DNA of 64,000 bases, from NCBI GenBank assembly GCA_025435555.1, contig JAIWWG010000026.1, positions 248,001-312,000 of the forward strand, in the 5' to 3' direction. Every line of letters begins with the position of its first letter. Positions within the stretch are counted from its first letter, which is position 1. A model generated the notes under the pieces. The model searched no databases. It was not told the origin of the DNA and saw only the letters and a program-made list of their open reading frames with translations. Position numbers and translations under genes: made by a program. This document shows positions 1 to 11,834 of the stretch, one piece after another. The DNA is from Chytriomyces cf. hyalinus JEL632. Taxonomy: Eukaryota > Chytridiomycota > Chytridiomycetes > Chytridiales > Chytriomycetaceae.

Positions 1-985
1 ATTTTTCAGATGCGCGAGACGAGATTCGGATGATGAGAGACACGAGCGGTGGTGCGATGACGGTGTTGGATGCTGTTGGTTGCCAGAGAATGAGTCGTTC
101 GATTGCGACGACGAGGTGAGCAAACGACGACATTCGGACAAACATGGAGCGAGCCATGAACTCAAGTACTTCTTTCTCGACCAGATGCAGTATACGGAGC
201 TGACGCAGTAAAGACTCGCAGCGAGTCCGAATATTGGACGAGACACCGAAAGCGAAAACAAGGCCAGCATTCGCTCAGTCCATCACGGCTCAAACACCTC
301 AATTTGAAGGCAACATGAACCTCCCTTCCGTCTCGCGTTCCATTTAGACGGCAGTAAGGAGCATGTGACACTGACAAAGAGGGGCATTCGGACACCATGC
401 AGCTCGCTCAGCAGAAAAGCGCTTTGAAAGTTCCTGCTTGATTACAATCCTAAGAGCTAAACTTCAATATGCCTCTATTCGCAAGCCAAGATTCGGACTC
501 GGTTTCGTGTTTTTCAGTTGTGGGTGCATCCCGAATGTCCACACGCGCCCAACCGCAAAAAAATTCACATAACGCGCGTTCGATATAAAAAGAATATCCC
601 CGTCGTCTTTTCAAGCTCTCAAAAAGGTGAAATTGGTGGGCTCCAGAGAACACCGGAATTGAGGGCAGGTGTTCTTCGTCGTTGCTTGCTGGGAGATTTT
701 ATCGAAGTGAACTGGCTAACCAGATGTATGTACGACCTGCGGCGATTCGGAATTTTCAATGTTGTTTCGTTCGCTCTCTCGTTTAATGCTGAGTTGAAGT
801 GGTGAAGATAAGGAGCGTGTCCGAATTTCGGACAAGACACGAAAAGGGGTAAGCGGCATGAAAGAGGACACCCTTCTTCACCCAGCAGTGCCAATGAATG
901 ATGGCTGAAAGAAAGAACAAGAGAATATATTTTTATTTTTGTGGTGTTTCATTTCTATTCCGTTTCCTCCGCCTTTGCACAAAAT
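1..985. other. Intergenic region with clustered GTCCGAAT motif
   Basis: I see no convincing gene here; the short open frames have no recognisable content. What stands out is a short motif, GTCCGAAT or its complement ATTCGGAC with small variations, at about 24, 131, 225, 385, 490, 531, 744 and 819. Two sites are inverted-repeat versions: GTCCGAATATTGGAC at 225 and GTCCGAATTTCGGAC at 819. Both are followed by a similar GACNAGACAC sequence, so they look like two copies of a roughly 30-bp unit. The stretch lies beyond the 3' end of the Furry gene and may be the control region of a gene left of the window, or decayed repeats. Confidence 0.5.
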
Positions 986-3900
986 CTATCGCAGAGCACG
1001 AAGAGCTTTCGCCACTTCTTCAGAAGAACCTTGAGGTGGATTCTTCAAATCAATCAGCTCAAACTTGCCGTAGGAGGTGAGATCCACTTCTGCAATAATT
1101 GTGGATACGAGGTGGTTAGAACAAAAGAAAACATGCCATCTTTAACACATGAAGAACATACCTTTGATGGCCTCATCCGAGTCCTCAATCTCAGACAAAA
1201 TGAAAGAGTACACCTCCATGACATCATCTCTTCGCTCCTCGTAAAACGCAAGCTTCCGCAACAGCGTTTTAAACGTTCCGCTGGACTTTGGACTGCGTTG
1301 CGCCAACGACCAAAACACTTGAATCATTTTCAAACTCGTGCGGCTGTACGCTGACTCTTCCGACTGAATAAAGAAGGAGCAGAAATCGGCTGCATTTGTG
1401 ATGTAATCGGGAAAGTAGACTTGAGAGAGATTTGCGGTGCATTTTTCGAGTAAATGGGTTGCGGCCTCGGTGCCGTCGTCTTTGTTGAGTTCGGTGACGC
1501 TTTGCAGTGATTTTATGATCCCGGCAAATTCCAATGCTCCTTGTTTAGTTAGGAGCAGCTGCAACTGCCGAGCAACTGACTTTAAAACATCATTCTGGAA
1601 GGAAGAATAGCAGGATCAATAAAAATACACCCGCGAGTGGAAAAACCCAATTCCGCAAACCTCAATGGCCTTCTCAAACTCCTCCAGTGTAGCAAAAATC
1701 CATAGAATACAATACAGGGATGTGTAGAACAGGCCGGTGGGTGCAGAATCAACGACATCATTTGGAAGAGTCAACCACGACAGAACCAGCACTTCAAACG
1801 ACATTTCTTGAATCTTTGTGTCTGCGTTAAACAGGCCTTGGAGGAGAACTGCCTGTATACCCCCAACGATATTTCTGATGGGTTCGAAGTGGTTGTGCAG
1901 TTGCCCGCCTTCCACGTGTTGGTACATCTTGAGAAACTTGAGGCAGTTTTCCAAGCAAAGCGCCCAAATGTCAGGAGTTGATTTGAACGGCATTTTCAGG
2001 ATACTTGAAGAGAGAAGAAGATGAATGAGGGTCAAGATAAAGTGTTCAAAAGACAGTGGTTACCTGGCCGACTCCCAGAACAGCAAGCAACGCTCATCAA
2101 GATCAAACTCATTCAAACTCATCAAGTTTCCGTGCAAGTTGATGAGAGTGTACAACAGTGATTTACTCTCCTTTGTTTCTTTTAGCATGGCTTCCGAAGG
2201 TCGGCTCGTGTCGCTTTCAAGTCGGTGGATTGTGGAGATTTGATCCCTTACTCGAGAAGAGAAGGATTGGAGAGATTCTGACAAGGATTCGGGATACAAT
2301 TCCACCAGGTAATTATATATATCCAGGGCCTTCCGCGTGGTTGCAGGGCTGACGTGGCCTTCTTGAGCCCAGCAAACAATGTCAAATGCGACACTCGAAA
2401 CAAGAGATGGGCATTCTGACGAAAAGGCTCCAAAAACCAAAGAAACTAGATCCACTGCTGGAATTGTAAACTTTGCAATTTCTGTGGTTGGTTTTTTTCT
2501 ATGACAGCGTATCAATTTTTTAATTTCAGTTAGGAACAGTTTACCAAAGCAAACAAGTTACACAAACCTTTCTTCGCTTCGACGCCAGTCCAATTCAAAC
2601 CTGATTTTCAGGTACTGCTTCAAGTCCAGCAATCTTTGGCACAGCGCGTCGTAGCCTTCCATGACACTTCGAACTCCCCAACACCCGTCAATCAACGACA
2701 GCAGCAGACTAACAACAATGTGATTTTCATCCAGCCTATCTGGCAGATGCAGCATCGCATACGTCACAGTAACGGGCAAATACCGGCGCAGAGCTTCAAA
2801 GTCTTGCACGAACAGATCCATAATCATTGCGGCAGATGCCTTTGTGAGCACGGCGATTTCTTTGGACGGCTCAAATTGTGATCCAGTTAAGGCAATGTGG
2901 AGCACAGTGATGTAGTCCACGACGATGGCTTTCGTCTTTTGTCTCAAGTCTCCCGCTTTTTGATCTAGCGTGGGTCGGAATGAACGAGCGTCGAGATAAT
3001 GCGCACAACATTCGGCGACGGCAGATGGATGTGCTTGAAACAACTCATATAGAAGGTTATAGATATTCTCCCCATATTCTTCCAACTTTGCACGAATCTG
3101 AATCAGCATTTCAGCCATGACTTCAGAGTTGCGTCGCCCAAAATCATGCGACGTGGCGATAATCTTCCAACATGCGCGAATGTTTTCAAAGTGTTTCGGT
3201 TTGTAAAATGTCGCATCCATCAAGTATCTGAAAAATTCGGCAGAAACAAGATCTTCGTTCATGTCTGCGAAATTGACGTGGTGACACCATGGCGTGATTA
3301 CTTCCAGAATCAATTGCTGGCTTGGAACAAGTAGCAGTTCTTCATCGGCTTTTTGAACTGTGCGTGAGCATCGGACAGCTTCCCAAAAGAAGGACGGTGC
3401 ATCCATTGCGAAAATGGCGGCAGCAACTTGAGAGAAACGAGTTGCAACTTTTCGAAGTGGTTCTCCAGACCGTGTTGGAATCGTGTTGGCGAACCTGTCC
3501 ATTTCCGCGAGCGTTTCTGGAGACTCTCCAAATCTCGCAAACAGCTCCCTCAAGAACCTGAACGAGCGGCATCGGACACCCTTGTCCGCATTCAGCAAGT
3601 TGTAAATTCCTGGAAAAAAGATGGACGTTTTAAGTTTCAATTAAACCGACCACAATTGCAGGGAAAAACTTACCAAAAAAGACCAAGCTTCCAATATTCT
3701 GCCCAATTTTGCTCAGCGTGTTTTTATCGGTTTCTGGAAAGATAAGGCTCGCTTTCGACATGGTCACTGCAATGGCAAAGTCAATTGATTCCTCCTCCAG
3801 AGAATTTGTTGCGAAGGCCAGGGAAGAAAGAGGCCGTGGCAAAACCTGATAAAATATCTCAGTCACCAGACAAAGCATCCCAGAAAAAAAAACGCAAAAT

Positions 3901-6900
3901 TACCTGATTCATGATCGAATTCAGGAAGCCGCAATCCCTTCCCGCCTTGTTATACGAGTGGGCAAGCACCGTCCCAAGCGCATTCTCGTAATTCGAGAGA
4001 ATCGCCGGCGGGAAGACCTGGTACCCACTTCTCTGCATTTTACTCAACCAAATGAGCACATCGGCTGGCAACGCTTCGCCCTCAAACGGATCCCCCAGCA
4101 CCAAAACATTTTCAACAGCCAGTCCCACTTTATCAACCAACCGAGCGCGATATAACGCAATTTTCGGTGACGTGGCGCTGAATCCATACGCCTCTTCCGC
4201 TGCTGTTGAGACGTCCTTCATCAAGAGAAGCGCAGCGAGTCTAGGCGGTGTGTCCCACCCCAGCCCCGGGAAACTAATGTCCAAGAACATCGACGGTCTC
4301 GAGACGCCGTCAATAAACACTTCTTGTTCTTCCATAATGAATCTCTGCGCGGCAAAGATGGAATACGCCAGGCGACTGACCACGGCGCAAAAGTTGATTG
4401 CGAGTTTGATTCGGAGAAGCGGCCCATCTTTGAGAAAGTCGGCGTCTTGAAGCGATGTTTGCGTCATTCGGATGAAATCAACGACAATTTCAATGATTGA
4501 CGATTGGAAGACACTGCGTAAGCATATATTCTTGTTAGAACATGGAATTTCCAAGTTAGTTTGTTTTGTTTGTTACCTTGGTTCGCGAGCAATGATTTCA
4601 AAGTCGCGGTTCTGACACAAACTTCGAATTGCATAAACAATATTGTCCAACATGCGCGGATTCAGCAGCTCAAGCGAATTCTGTCGCGTCTCCGCGTACC
4701 ACTGCCACAAGTGTACAATATACAGCTGGTACAAGGAGATGTGCATGAAGTAACTTGCTTGGACGATGGCTCGAATTTCCCATTGGTTATCAGAGTTTAG
4801 AATCTGGAAAGAGACCCCAGTCAGCAAGACGCGCTTTTGAAAGGCTTGGATTTACTCACTGGCGCCAGGAAGTGGCGGAAATTGTTGAACAGTAGATGCT
4901 CAGCCGAGGAATACGATTCCAAAGAGTAACCGTCCTCCGAAGCCAGCTGGTAACCTCCTTTTAGCTCAACGCAAGAAATCAAGTCAAGCAACAACCCGCG
5001 ACTCACCGGCACACCGCCCAACGCCATCAACAAGACCATATAATTCGAATACGTAATCACAAACTCATTATCCACGGTCGTGACACTCGTCATATAGGGC
5101 ACCGCAAGCGACGTCAAAAACTTTGCACAATGTCTCAACGCCTTGGGTCTCCCACTTAACCCAAACTGCCTCGCCAACTCTCCCAGATAAAATTTGAAAA
5201 GCAAGCTGTAGTCGCTGCTTGCAACTGCGGCGAATGAAAGTAGTGGAATTACGGCGTACACGTTGGGAGTGAGTTTGTGGCCGAGTAAATCTCGTTCCAT
5301 GAACGAAAATATCGCGTTTCTCGATAAAAAGTCGCCACGCTGATTCAAAATGGCTTGAAGCGGAAGGAAACCAGGCTCATTCAAATGTGGACTGACTGCT
5401 TCTGAGATTTTGTAAAAGTCTGAAAGAGCAACGAGGGAGGCGTAGCGGATTCGCGGATTTGGGCGAGCCAGCATGATGAGAAGGCAAGCATCCAGTTTGC
5501 AGGAGAGTCGTTGAATCTTGTCTGGGTCCATGATCGATGTGTGTTGATGGAAATCGCGGGCCCAGATTCCAATAAAGTGCGTCATGTGAAGCATGATCGT
5601 GGCATAGGATATGTCGCTCAAAGAAGTGTTTTTGATCAAGTCGAGAATCGCGCGAATGATTCTGCACAGATAAAATCAGAGAGCAGGTGACAAGAAACTC
5701 GTTTAAAAATAAACTCACTCGATTCGGAATTCGGGATACTTTAGGAAAGTTTTCTCCAGCGTCAGGCTCGTTTCACGCGCAAGCTCCAAATGCGAGTGCA
5801 GCAAATACGGACCAATAAATAACTTTCCAAGGACAAGGTCCGGTTGAGGAATGAACGGAATTGTGCGAAGCACTTCCTTAAACAGCATCAACACGATCAC
5901 CAAATCAGCGCGTTGCTTTCCAACGCGATCGACAGGGACCACGGGAGATGGATGCGCAGAGCTCGGTTCCAAAGTGGATGAGAAAGAAAACTTGTCGACG
6001 TTTGTTTTTGGACTGCCGCACTTGTCATACCACAAGGTCAAGGCATTTTTAACTTCCACATTTCGTTCCTTGATGGACTCGATCGATAGTCCTGTTGCAA
6101 CATGAATCAGAAACAGCTCGTTATATGAAAAAACGTAATTAAGAAACCTGGTTGAGTCTTTTTCCCCGCATCTTTCACGATTGGCGAAGAAACGCTGTCC
6201 GCCATCGAAAACGCAACACTGTGCCGCATGCTCACCGTGTCAAACGATTCAGCCAACATGGCAACCACATCCGCATCCCCTCGCGCATACATTTGCTCAA
6301 CCTTTCCTGACATGCCAGGTCCTAGCATTTGACCCGTCTTTGCATTTTTGGTCGCAGCGGGCACAGGTTTCACTTCGTCAGATCCATCCACAGGTTTACT
6401 TCCGGGTTCAACAAGCAGCCCTGAGATTCCGAGGACGGAAATGCCGGAGACACTGTCGCAGAATTGAATCAGGGCCACAAGGCTGGAGTCGAATTCGTAC
6501 GGAATTGCATTAACGATATCCGCAAAGTTGGGGTCTAAGGTGCCGCAGCTCGCGTTGTTGAGGAAACCAGAATCTGGGTCGATGATGGCGCGGATGGCGC
6601 GAATTCCAATGTAGCAGTTATCCGCATTTTCAAGTGTTCGGTTGTTGACGAAAAAGGAAATCAATTTGAGGGTCACATCCAGCCTGCGAAAAGTAGGAAT
6701 CTTCAATTCAAAATACAAATTTCGCAGGTTATTAAGTGAATTTCAGCACTCACGAATGCGCCGCCATTTGGATTAGAATTTCCACGACCACCTCCAGATT
6801 ATCCGCCGTGACACCAGTACGGTCCTTACGGCGGACAAATAATCCATCCGCAATAAATTTCACTCGATCCGCAACAGCCTGTCTCGACTCCTGATCGACA

Positions 6901-8720
6901 GGCCGAGTAAGGTGCGCGTATGCCTCCACAGCTAAGAAACATCCTCTTAAACGATTCCAGGCATTCTGTTTCGTATCGAGAAACCAGCGTCCACGAAGAA
7001 GCTGAAGAATACAGTGATACACGTATGGTTTCGTTTTCGGGCGGTTCAAGAGGTCTACAAGAAGCGCGCTTCCAGTCGGTTGAAAGAATTCGTAGCTCGA
7101 GTTGACGACAATAGCAACGCAGACCCGGGTTGCAGCTGCACGCAAGTCATCGGACGCTGCTCCCCATTTCGTGACAGTTTTGTATAAATCCATCATCTGT
7201 CGGCAGATGTTATGGCATGAGTTCAAGACATCAAAATACGCTAATCCTCACCTCTCGATTCAGGCCCGACTCCCACGCCTCAAGACCCTCTCTCCGCGTG
7301 AAATCTAAGGGTTGAATGATCTTTTCCAAGCATTGCAAAATGCACAGTCGAACAATGGTCTTTTTGTTGCGGTCATAATGCGCAACGAGTTCACGGATCA
7401 AACGAACAATGTCCGGAGCAGTTTCAAACGTGGCGGGCGCGAACGCGTAGCGCACACTTGTCAGTGTGAGGACAATTTCTTCAGTTGGGCGCTTTGCAGC
7501 AATGTCCAGCACTGCAAACACGCTTCGAAAGACATCTGTTGGTCTGTCAGTAAAGTTAAAAAGTGTGAGAAGCAGTAAAAGGAGAAGAGAGACTCGTTGA
7601 GTAAAGCGCTCACGCAATTATAGCCAGGTCTCCAACAAGAATCGCCCAGCGCAAACTAATCTTTTCAAAAATCTTTGCTTCGTGATCCATCGATAAGCGG
7701 CGCGCGGAAGCTGTCTTCAAGTACGTAAAGGCATGTTTCGCAATGAGACTTCGGGTCTCCTTCTTGATACAGTCACCACTGAAACGACCTGAAAACTCGA
7801 TAACCAAATCAAGAATTGAAAGAACGAGAACGGATTTCTGTTCGAAGTGGAGTTAGTGCAACCAATCGAAACCATCGCAAGGTTTGATTGTTCACCAAAA
7901 ATTCGACACTGTCTGGATGAAGCTTCGACATTTGAGGAATCCGACGCGCAAACGAGTCCCATCCGTACGGGCTTTTTTGAACGCCAACAACATCCTGCGG
8001 CATAACGACCAGCAATGAACGCACGAGCGCATCGTAGTAGTTTGAAGGTACGACGCCAATAAACGTCAAAAAGTTGGTGTGAGAAGGGTCTTTCAGAGGA
8101 AACGCGCCCGACGAGCATTCCTGGAAGAAGAGATGGGCAAGACACGAGGGGAAAGAAAATCAATTTGCGGAAATGGAGACTTCGCACGAACAAAAAACCA
8201 ACTACCTGGACAAATATCTTGACGTTGTCCAGTTTCCTTGATATTGCCTTTGCGAGACCTATTTGCCAGCTTGTGATTGAGTTGATGATGACGTCAGCGT
8301 TGAACTGGAACTCCATCGACGCCAGCTGCGCCTCCAGGATCGTCATCTTCTGGCGCATGGCGTCGGCAAGCATGTAGTTCTCGGCCCGGATCGCTGCTTC
8401 TTTTGCCTGAGGAATTCGAAGGTGTGCATATAGTCAGCGATCGAGAGATTCGAAAGTCACAGTCGCACAGCGTGTCAAAATACTAGACAGCCAGCAGCAA
8501 AGAACTAACCGCAGCCATGTCCGACAGACTGACGCGCAGTTTCTCAATGTAGACCTGATGATGAGGGTGGTTACAAAATATATTCACAGGGATCGGATGG
8601 ATGGGGGGAGATCAGACATACCGTGTCGGCCTCGACAGTTTTTGCGACTATCGCTGCCTGGTGGTACTGTGCGGGAACGTTTCAGCGTAAGTGCGGTTGG
8701 AGTCTGTGAGAGACACGAAC
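986..8720 (-). CDS. Furry/Tao3/Mor2-like cell morphogenesis scaffold
   Basis: A large multi-exon gene, about 18 exons and roughly 2,200 residues. It reads from near 8720 down to a TAG at 986-988. Its last splice joins an exon ending at 1162 to one starting at 1089. The mid-protein resembles the Furry/Mor2 repeat region. The exon at 6107-6718 has the '[14 protein letters not shown]' stretch that parallels the Furry 'MNIGLRAFLVIAD' signature. The block at 5715-6059 continuing into 4821-5639 matches the 'IP..I....L..LL..L..H.D.ELR' and 'RP.TRR.A...L' blocks. The 2558-3640 exon carries the 'PW..NV' and '[10 protein letters not shown]' region. In fungi this family scaffolds NDR kinase in RAM/MOR polarity signalling; that role is family knowledge. 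The first exons (8376-8666) look coiled-coil and Ala/Glu-rich. The exact start is unresolved and lies within about 50 bp of the divergent ZNG1 start. Confidence 0.8.
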
Positions 8721-8762
8721 CATTTGGCAGTTCTGAAATTGAATATTTACGCTTTATTTAAC

Positions 8763-10388
8763 ATGTCCAACAACGACGATGACATGCCCACTCTCATCGA
8801 TGAATGCGAGACAGGAACATCCGTACAACCGGCCGCAACAACAGCATCGGGACCTGATTCTGGCATCGCTCGCGATGAGTCCACAGACAACCAACAGTAT
8901 GCACCGGTCCCCGTGACCATCGTTACGGGCTTCCTCGGCAGCGGAAAGACAACTCTCGTGACCCACATTCTTACCGATCAAACCCATGGAAAGAGGATCG
9001 CAGTGCTGCTCAACGAGTTTGGAGATAGTGAGATTTTTTGTGGCTTTCCCTCGCTTCCCGTTGTGCTCAATGGCTGTGAATGATTCAGGCGCCGGTATCG
9101 ATAAATCTCTGACGGTTGGACAGAATGGCCAAGAGGCAGAAGAATGGCTGGAACTCAATAATGGCTGCATGTGTTGTGAGGTTTCTCTCCTGCGCTAACT
9201 ACCCCACTTAGCAACACGCATCCTCAGAACCCATATTTATTGTTTCTTTCCAGGTTAAAGAAGCAGGCGTTAAAGCAATCGAAAGCTTGATGAAAAAACG
9301 CGGGAAATTTGACTACATTTTGCTCGAAACAACGGGCCTCGCAGACCCGGGACCCATTGCAGAAATGTTCTGGTTAGACGACGCAGTTCAAAGTGACATT
9401 TACTTGGACGGAATCGTGACTTTGATTGACTCCAAACACGCGCTGGCGGACTTGAACGCTGTCAAGGAAGACGGCCGCATCAACGAGTGTGTGAAGCAAA
9501 TTGCCATGAGCGACCGCATCATTTTCAACAAGTCTGATCTGGTTTCGGCGGAAGATATGCAAGTGTTGGAGAAGCAGGTCATGGCAATCAACTCGGCGGC
9601 GTTGAGGAAGAATGCTGTTCGCGGGGATGTTGGCATTAATTTCTTGCTTGATTTTGCATGCATTTGATGATCGCACAAAGGGTTGGTTTGATACTCTTCC
9701 TGGCGCGAACGAATAAGAAGAGGGAGAGGATCTCGATCACTGCCATGACGCAAGTTGCAGCGATCACTCAACGCACGACGCGCATGCAGGAAAAAGGAAA
9801 CATCAAGTTGATGAGGTACACTTTTTTGTTTTATCCATCCCTTGTATGTATGCATTCCTAACTATTTCGCGTTTATTTCTTTTTTATTTGCAGAGTGTCA
9901 AGACTGTCATGTTTCAGATTCCCGTCACCCATATTGTCGACATGCCGCGTCTCGAAACTTGGCTTCAAAAGCTCCTCTGGACGCGCTCAATTCCTTCCCT
10001 GGAGTCCGAAACTTCATCCTCATCGTCAATCTCCACACCTACACGTTTGTCAAGCAAAGTTGATGTCATTCGGCTGAAGGCATTGCTGCATGTTGGTGGA
10101 CGTAAAAAGAAGGTGATTCAAGCAGTGCACGAACTGTACGACAAGTGTGATGCCGCAGAATGGCGCGCAGATGAAGTCATGGAAGATGGCGGAAAAGTAG
10201 TGCTCATTGGCCGCTGGTTGAACAAGGCGGCGTTGTGCGATTCATTTTTGAGTCGTTGTTGCACGCCAATACAATAACTATCTCAATTTCAGCAGTCCGC
10301 AGCTGACTTGAAGTCACTCGCAACACGTGTCTCTTGCCAAGGAGATGAGGAAGGGCTTGTGTTGGATAAATTGATCAAACCACTCTAA
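8763..10388 (+). CDS. ZNG1/CBWD-like CobW GTPase, with a disrupted exon
   Basis: A zinc-regulated GTPase metallochaperone of the COG0523/CobW family, which in eukaryotes hands zinc to methionine aminopeptidase. Seen directly: a P-loop [10 protein letters not shown] in exon 1 (8763-9027), the metal-binding GCMCC motif in exon 2 (9089-9180), and ETTGLADP plus the NKSD guanine-specificity motif in exon 3 (from 9254). A His/Cys-rich acidic linker is encoded around 9727-9815. The CobW C-terminal domain is encoded from about 9896, and a last short exon ends at 10388. The oddity lies in exon 3. The conserved LDLHAFD block near 9648-9670 is out of frame by one base at a TTTT run. A TAA follows in the homologous frame at about 9714. 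Either the copy is damaged (or misassembled), or 9619-9726 is skipped as an intron with a weak donor. The stop codon lies 23 bp before the next start. Confidence 0.8.
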
Positions 10389-10411
10389 AAAAAAAAACCC
10401 CTGAAAGTGCG

Positions 10412-11419
10412 ATGGACGGCCCTTGCACTTCCTGGAAGACGGCATTCACGCCAGAGGCCAACGGCACCGCTGGAACTCAGTGTGTCCCGCCGGGCACCAC
10501 ACTGACCCAATGCTCAACCATGACTGACGGCACCAACTCCCTCTGGTATGCCAACAAAACACTCTCGGCCACTCACTCTACTCAGTACGGCGTCGGTACA
10601 TTCTTCACATACACTGCCAACATGACTTCATCTTCCATGATCACCTTTGACGTCACGGCAACCGGCATGGGTTTCTGCTACTCCGACTTCCATACCCCTG
10701 GGCTTCTATGTGGCGATAGCACCTTTGATTCGAGCCTATGCCTGCGAACCACATTTCCATTCCTTGCGATGGTTAGCTATGGTTCCGTCTCCTGGAACGA
10801 GACCACCAACCCTCCTTTCCACTGGGTTCCCGACCCCAGTCCTCCATTCGTTCCTGGAAGGGTTTCAGATCGTTACTCAAACAGTTTCCAGCTCAGTTCT
10901 GTATTACCAATCTGCTTGGGTGCTTTGGTGTTGTTGGTTGTTGTTTATGCATTCCGAGGATGTGCGGCCGGTCGACGCTCAAGCGCGCAACCAGTGATTC
11001 GATTGAATGGACAACGGTCAGATGTGGAAGCGTTGCCAGCCTACCAACAGAGCCATGAAATGGGAAGCATCGTTTCAACGGCACCTCTGACTGCAAGATC
11101 CCCCGAATCGAATGCCGGATTGTCGGTAGCAAGTGGGAGAGTATCTGTTGCGGCATCAGCGTCTGGATCGGAAATCTTGTTACTGGAGAGTTGGTCGGTT
11201 GAAGAAGTTGCTGCGTGGGTGCGGTTGAATGGGGCCGGACTTGCTGGAGCAGAAAAAGTCAGGGAGAATCAAATAGATGGAGGTGTGCTGACGCAGTTGA
11301 CTGTGGAGGAAATGCTGCAAGTGTTTTCATTGGAGGACGACTATGAGAAGGATAAACTGCGTGAGGCATTGGCAGTGTTGAAGGCAAATAACGGGGAGAC
11401 ACCGCCTGCGTACGTATAA
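10412..11419 (+). CDS. Single-pass membrane protein with C-terminal SAM domain, copy 1
   Basis: A 335-residue intronless reading frame. The first ~165 residues are rich in Cys, Thr and N-glycosylation sequons (NGT, NKT, NMT, NET) and look extracellular. One hydrophobic span around residues 168-188 (LPICLGALVLLVVVYAF) is followed by a basic stretch and a Ser-rich linker. A sterile alpha motif domain occupies roughly residues 255-325 ('WSVEEVAAWVRLNGAG', 'IDGGVLTQLTVEEML'). I see no N-terminal signal peptide, so topology is uncertain; the anchor may act as a reverse signal-anchor, or a leader exon may be missing. SAM domains mediate protein (sometimes RNA) oligomerisation. The protein could be a surface sensor, but that is inference. 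It is the best-preserved of at least three local paralogues and starts 24 bp after the ZNG1 stop codon. Confidence 0.8.
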   Translation: MDGPCTSWKTAFTPEANGTAGTQCVPPGTTLTQCSTMTDGTNSLWYANKTLSATHSTQYGVGTFFTYTANMTSSSMITFDVTATGMGFCYSDFHTPGLLCGDSTFDSSLCLRTTFPFLAMVSYGSVSWNETTNPPFHWVPDPSPPFVPGRVSDRYSNSFQLSSVLPICLGALVLLVVVYAFRGCAAGRRSSAQPVIRLNGQRSDVEALPAYQQSHEMGSIVSTAPLTARSPESNAGLSVASGRVSVAASASGSEILLLESWSVEEVAAWVRLNGAGLAGAEKVRENQIDGGVLTQLTVEEMLQVFSLEDDYEKDKLREALAVLKANNGETPPAYV

Positions 11420-11834
11420 GAATGCTGTAGAAATAAACAAAGAGCGCGTCTTATTGGGTCTGTCATTAGACTTGATGAAATGAGTTGGTCAACGGTTGAA
11501 TGCTGACATTGGAAAAACTCAAAAGTCTCTCCGCGCAGAATCATGATCTCATACATATTGACATGTTGCGTTTTTCAGCAGGGCAAGAAGAGGAAGTGGA
11601 GGATGATCGTGGGATGCTTGTCTTGCAGCCAAGAAAGCTTGCTGTCTTTGCATCTCGAAACAGAGCACGCGTTTGTCTGAGTTGTATGAAGGGGGTTTGT
11701 GTGTGTGTGTTGCCATGGCTCAAGTGGAATTGGATGTTCAGCGCGCACAAGCCCAAGTTTGTAGAGTGCTTGACGTTAAATTTCCCCCATACCACAAAGA
11801 GGCTGGTTGATTGAGCGGCACCCAATTGAAGAGA

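Noticed and set aside
941-1354. Plus-strand open frame over the 3' exons of the Furry gene
   Set aside because: It is antisense to exons with clear Furry-type sequence and correct splice sites, and has no content of its own.
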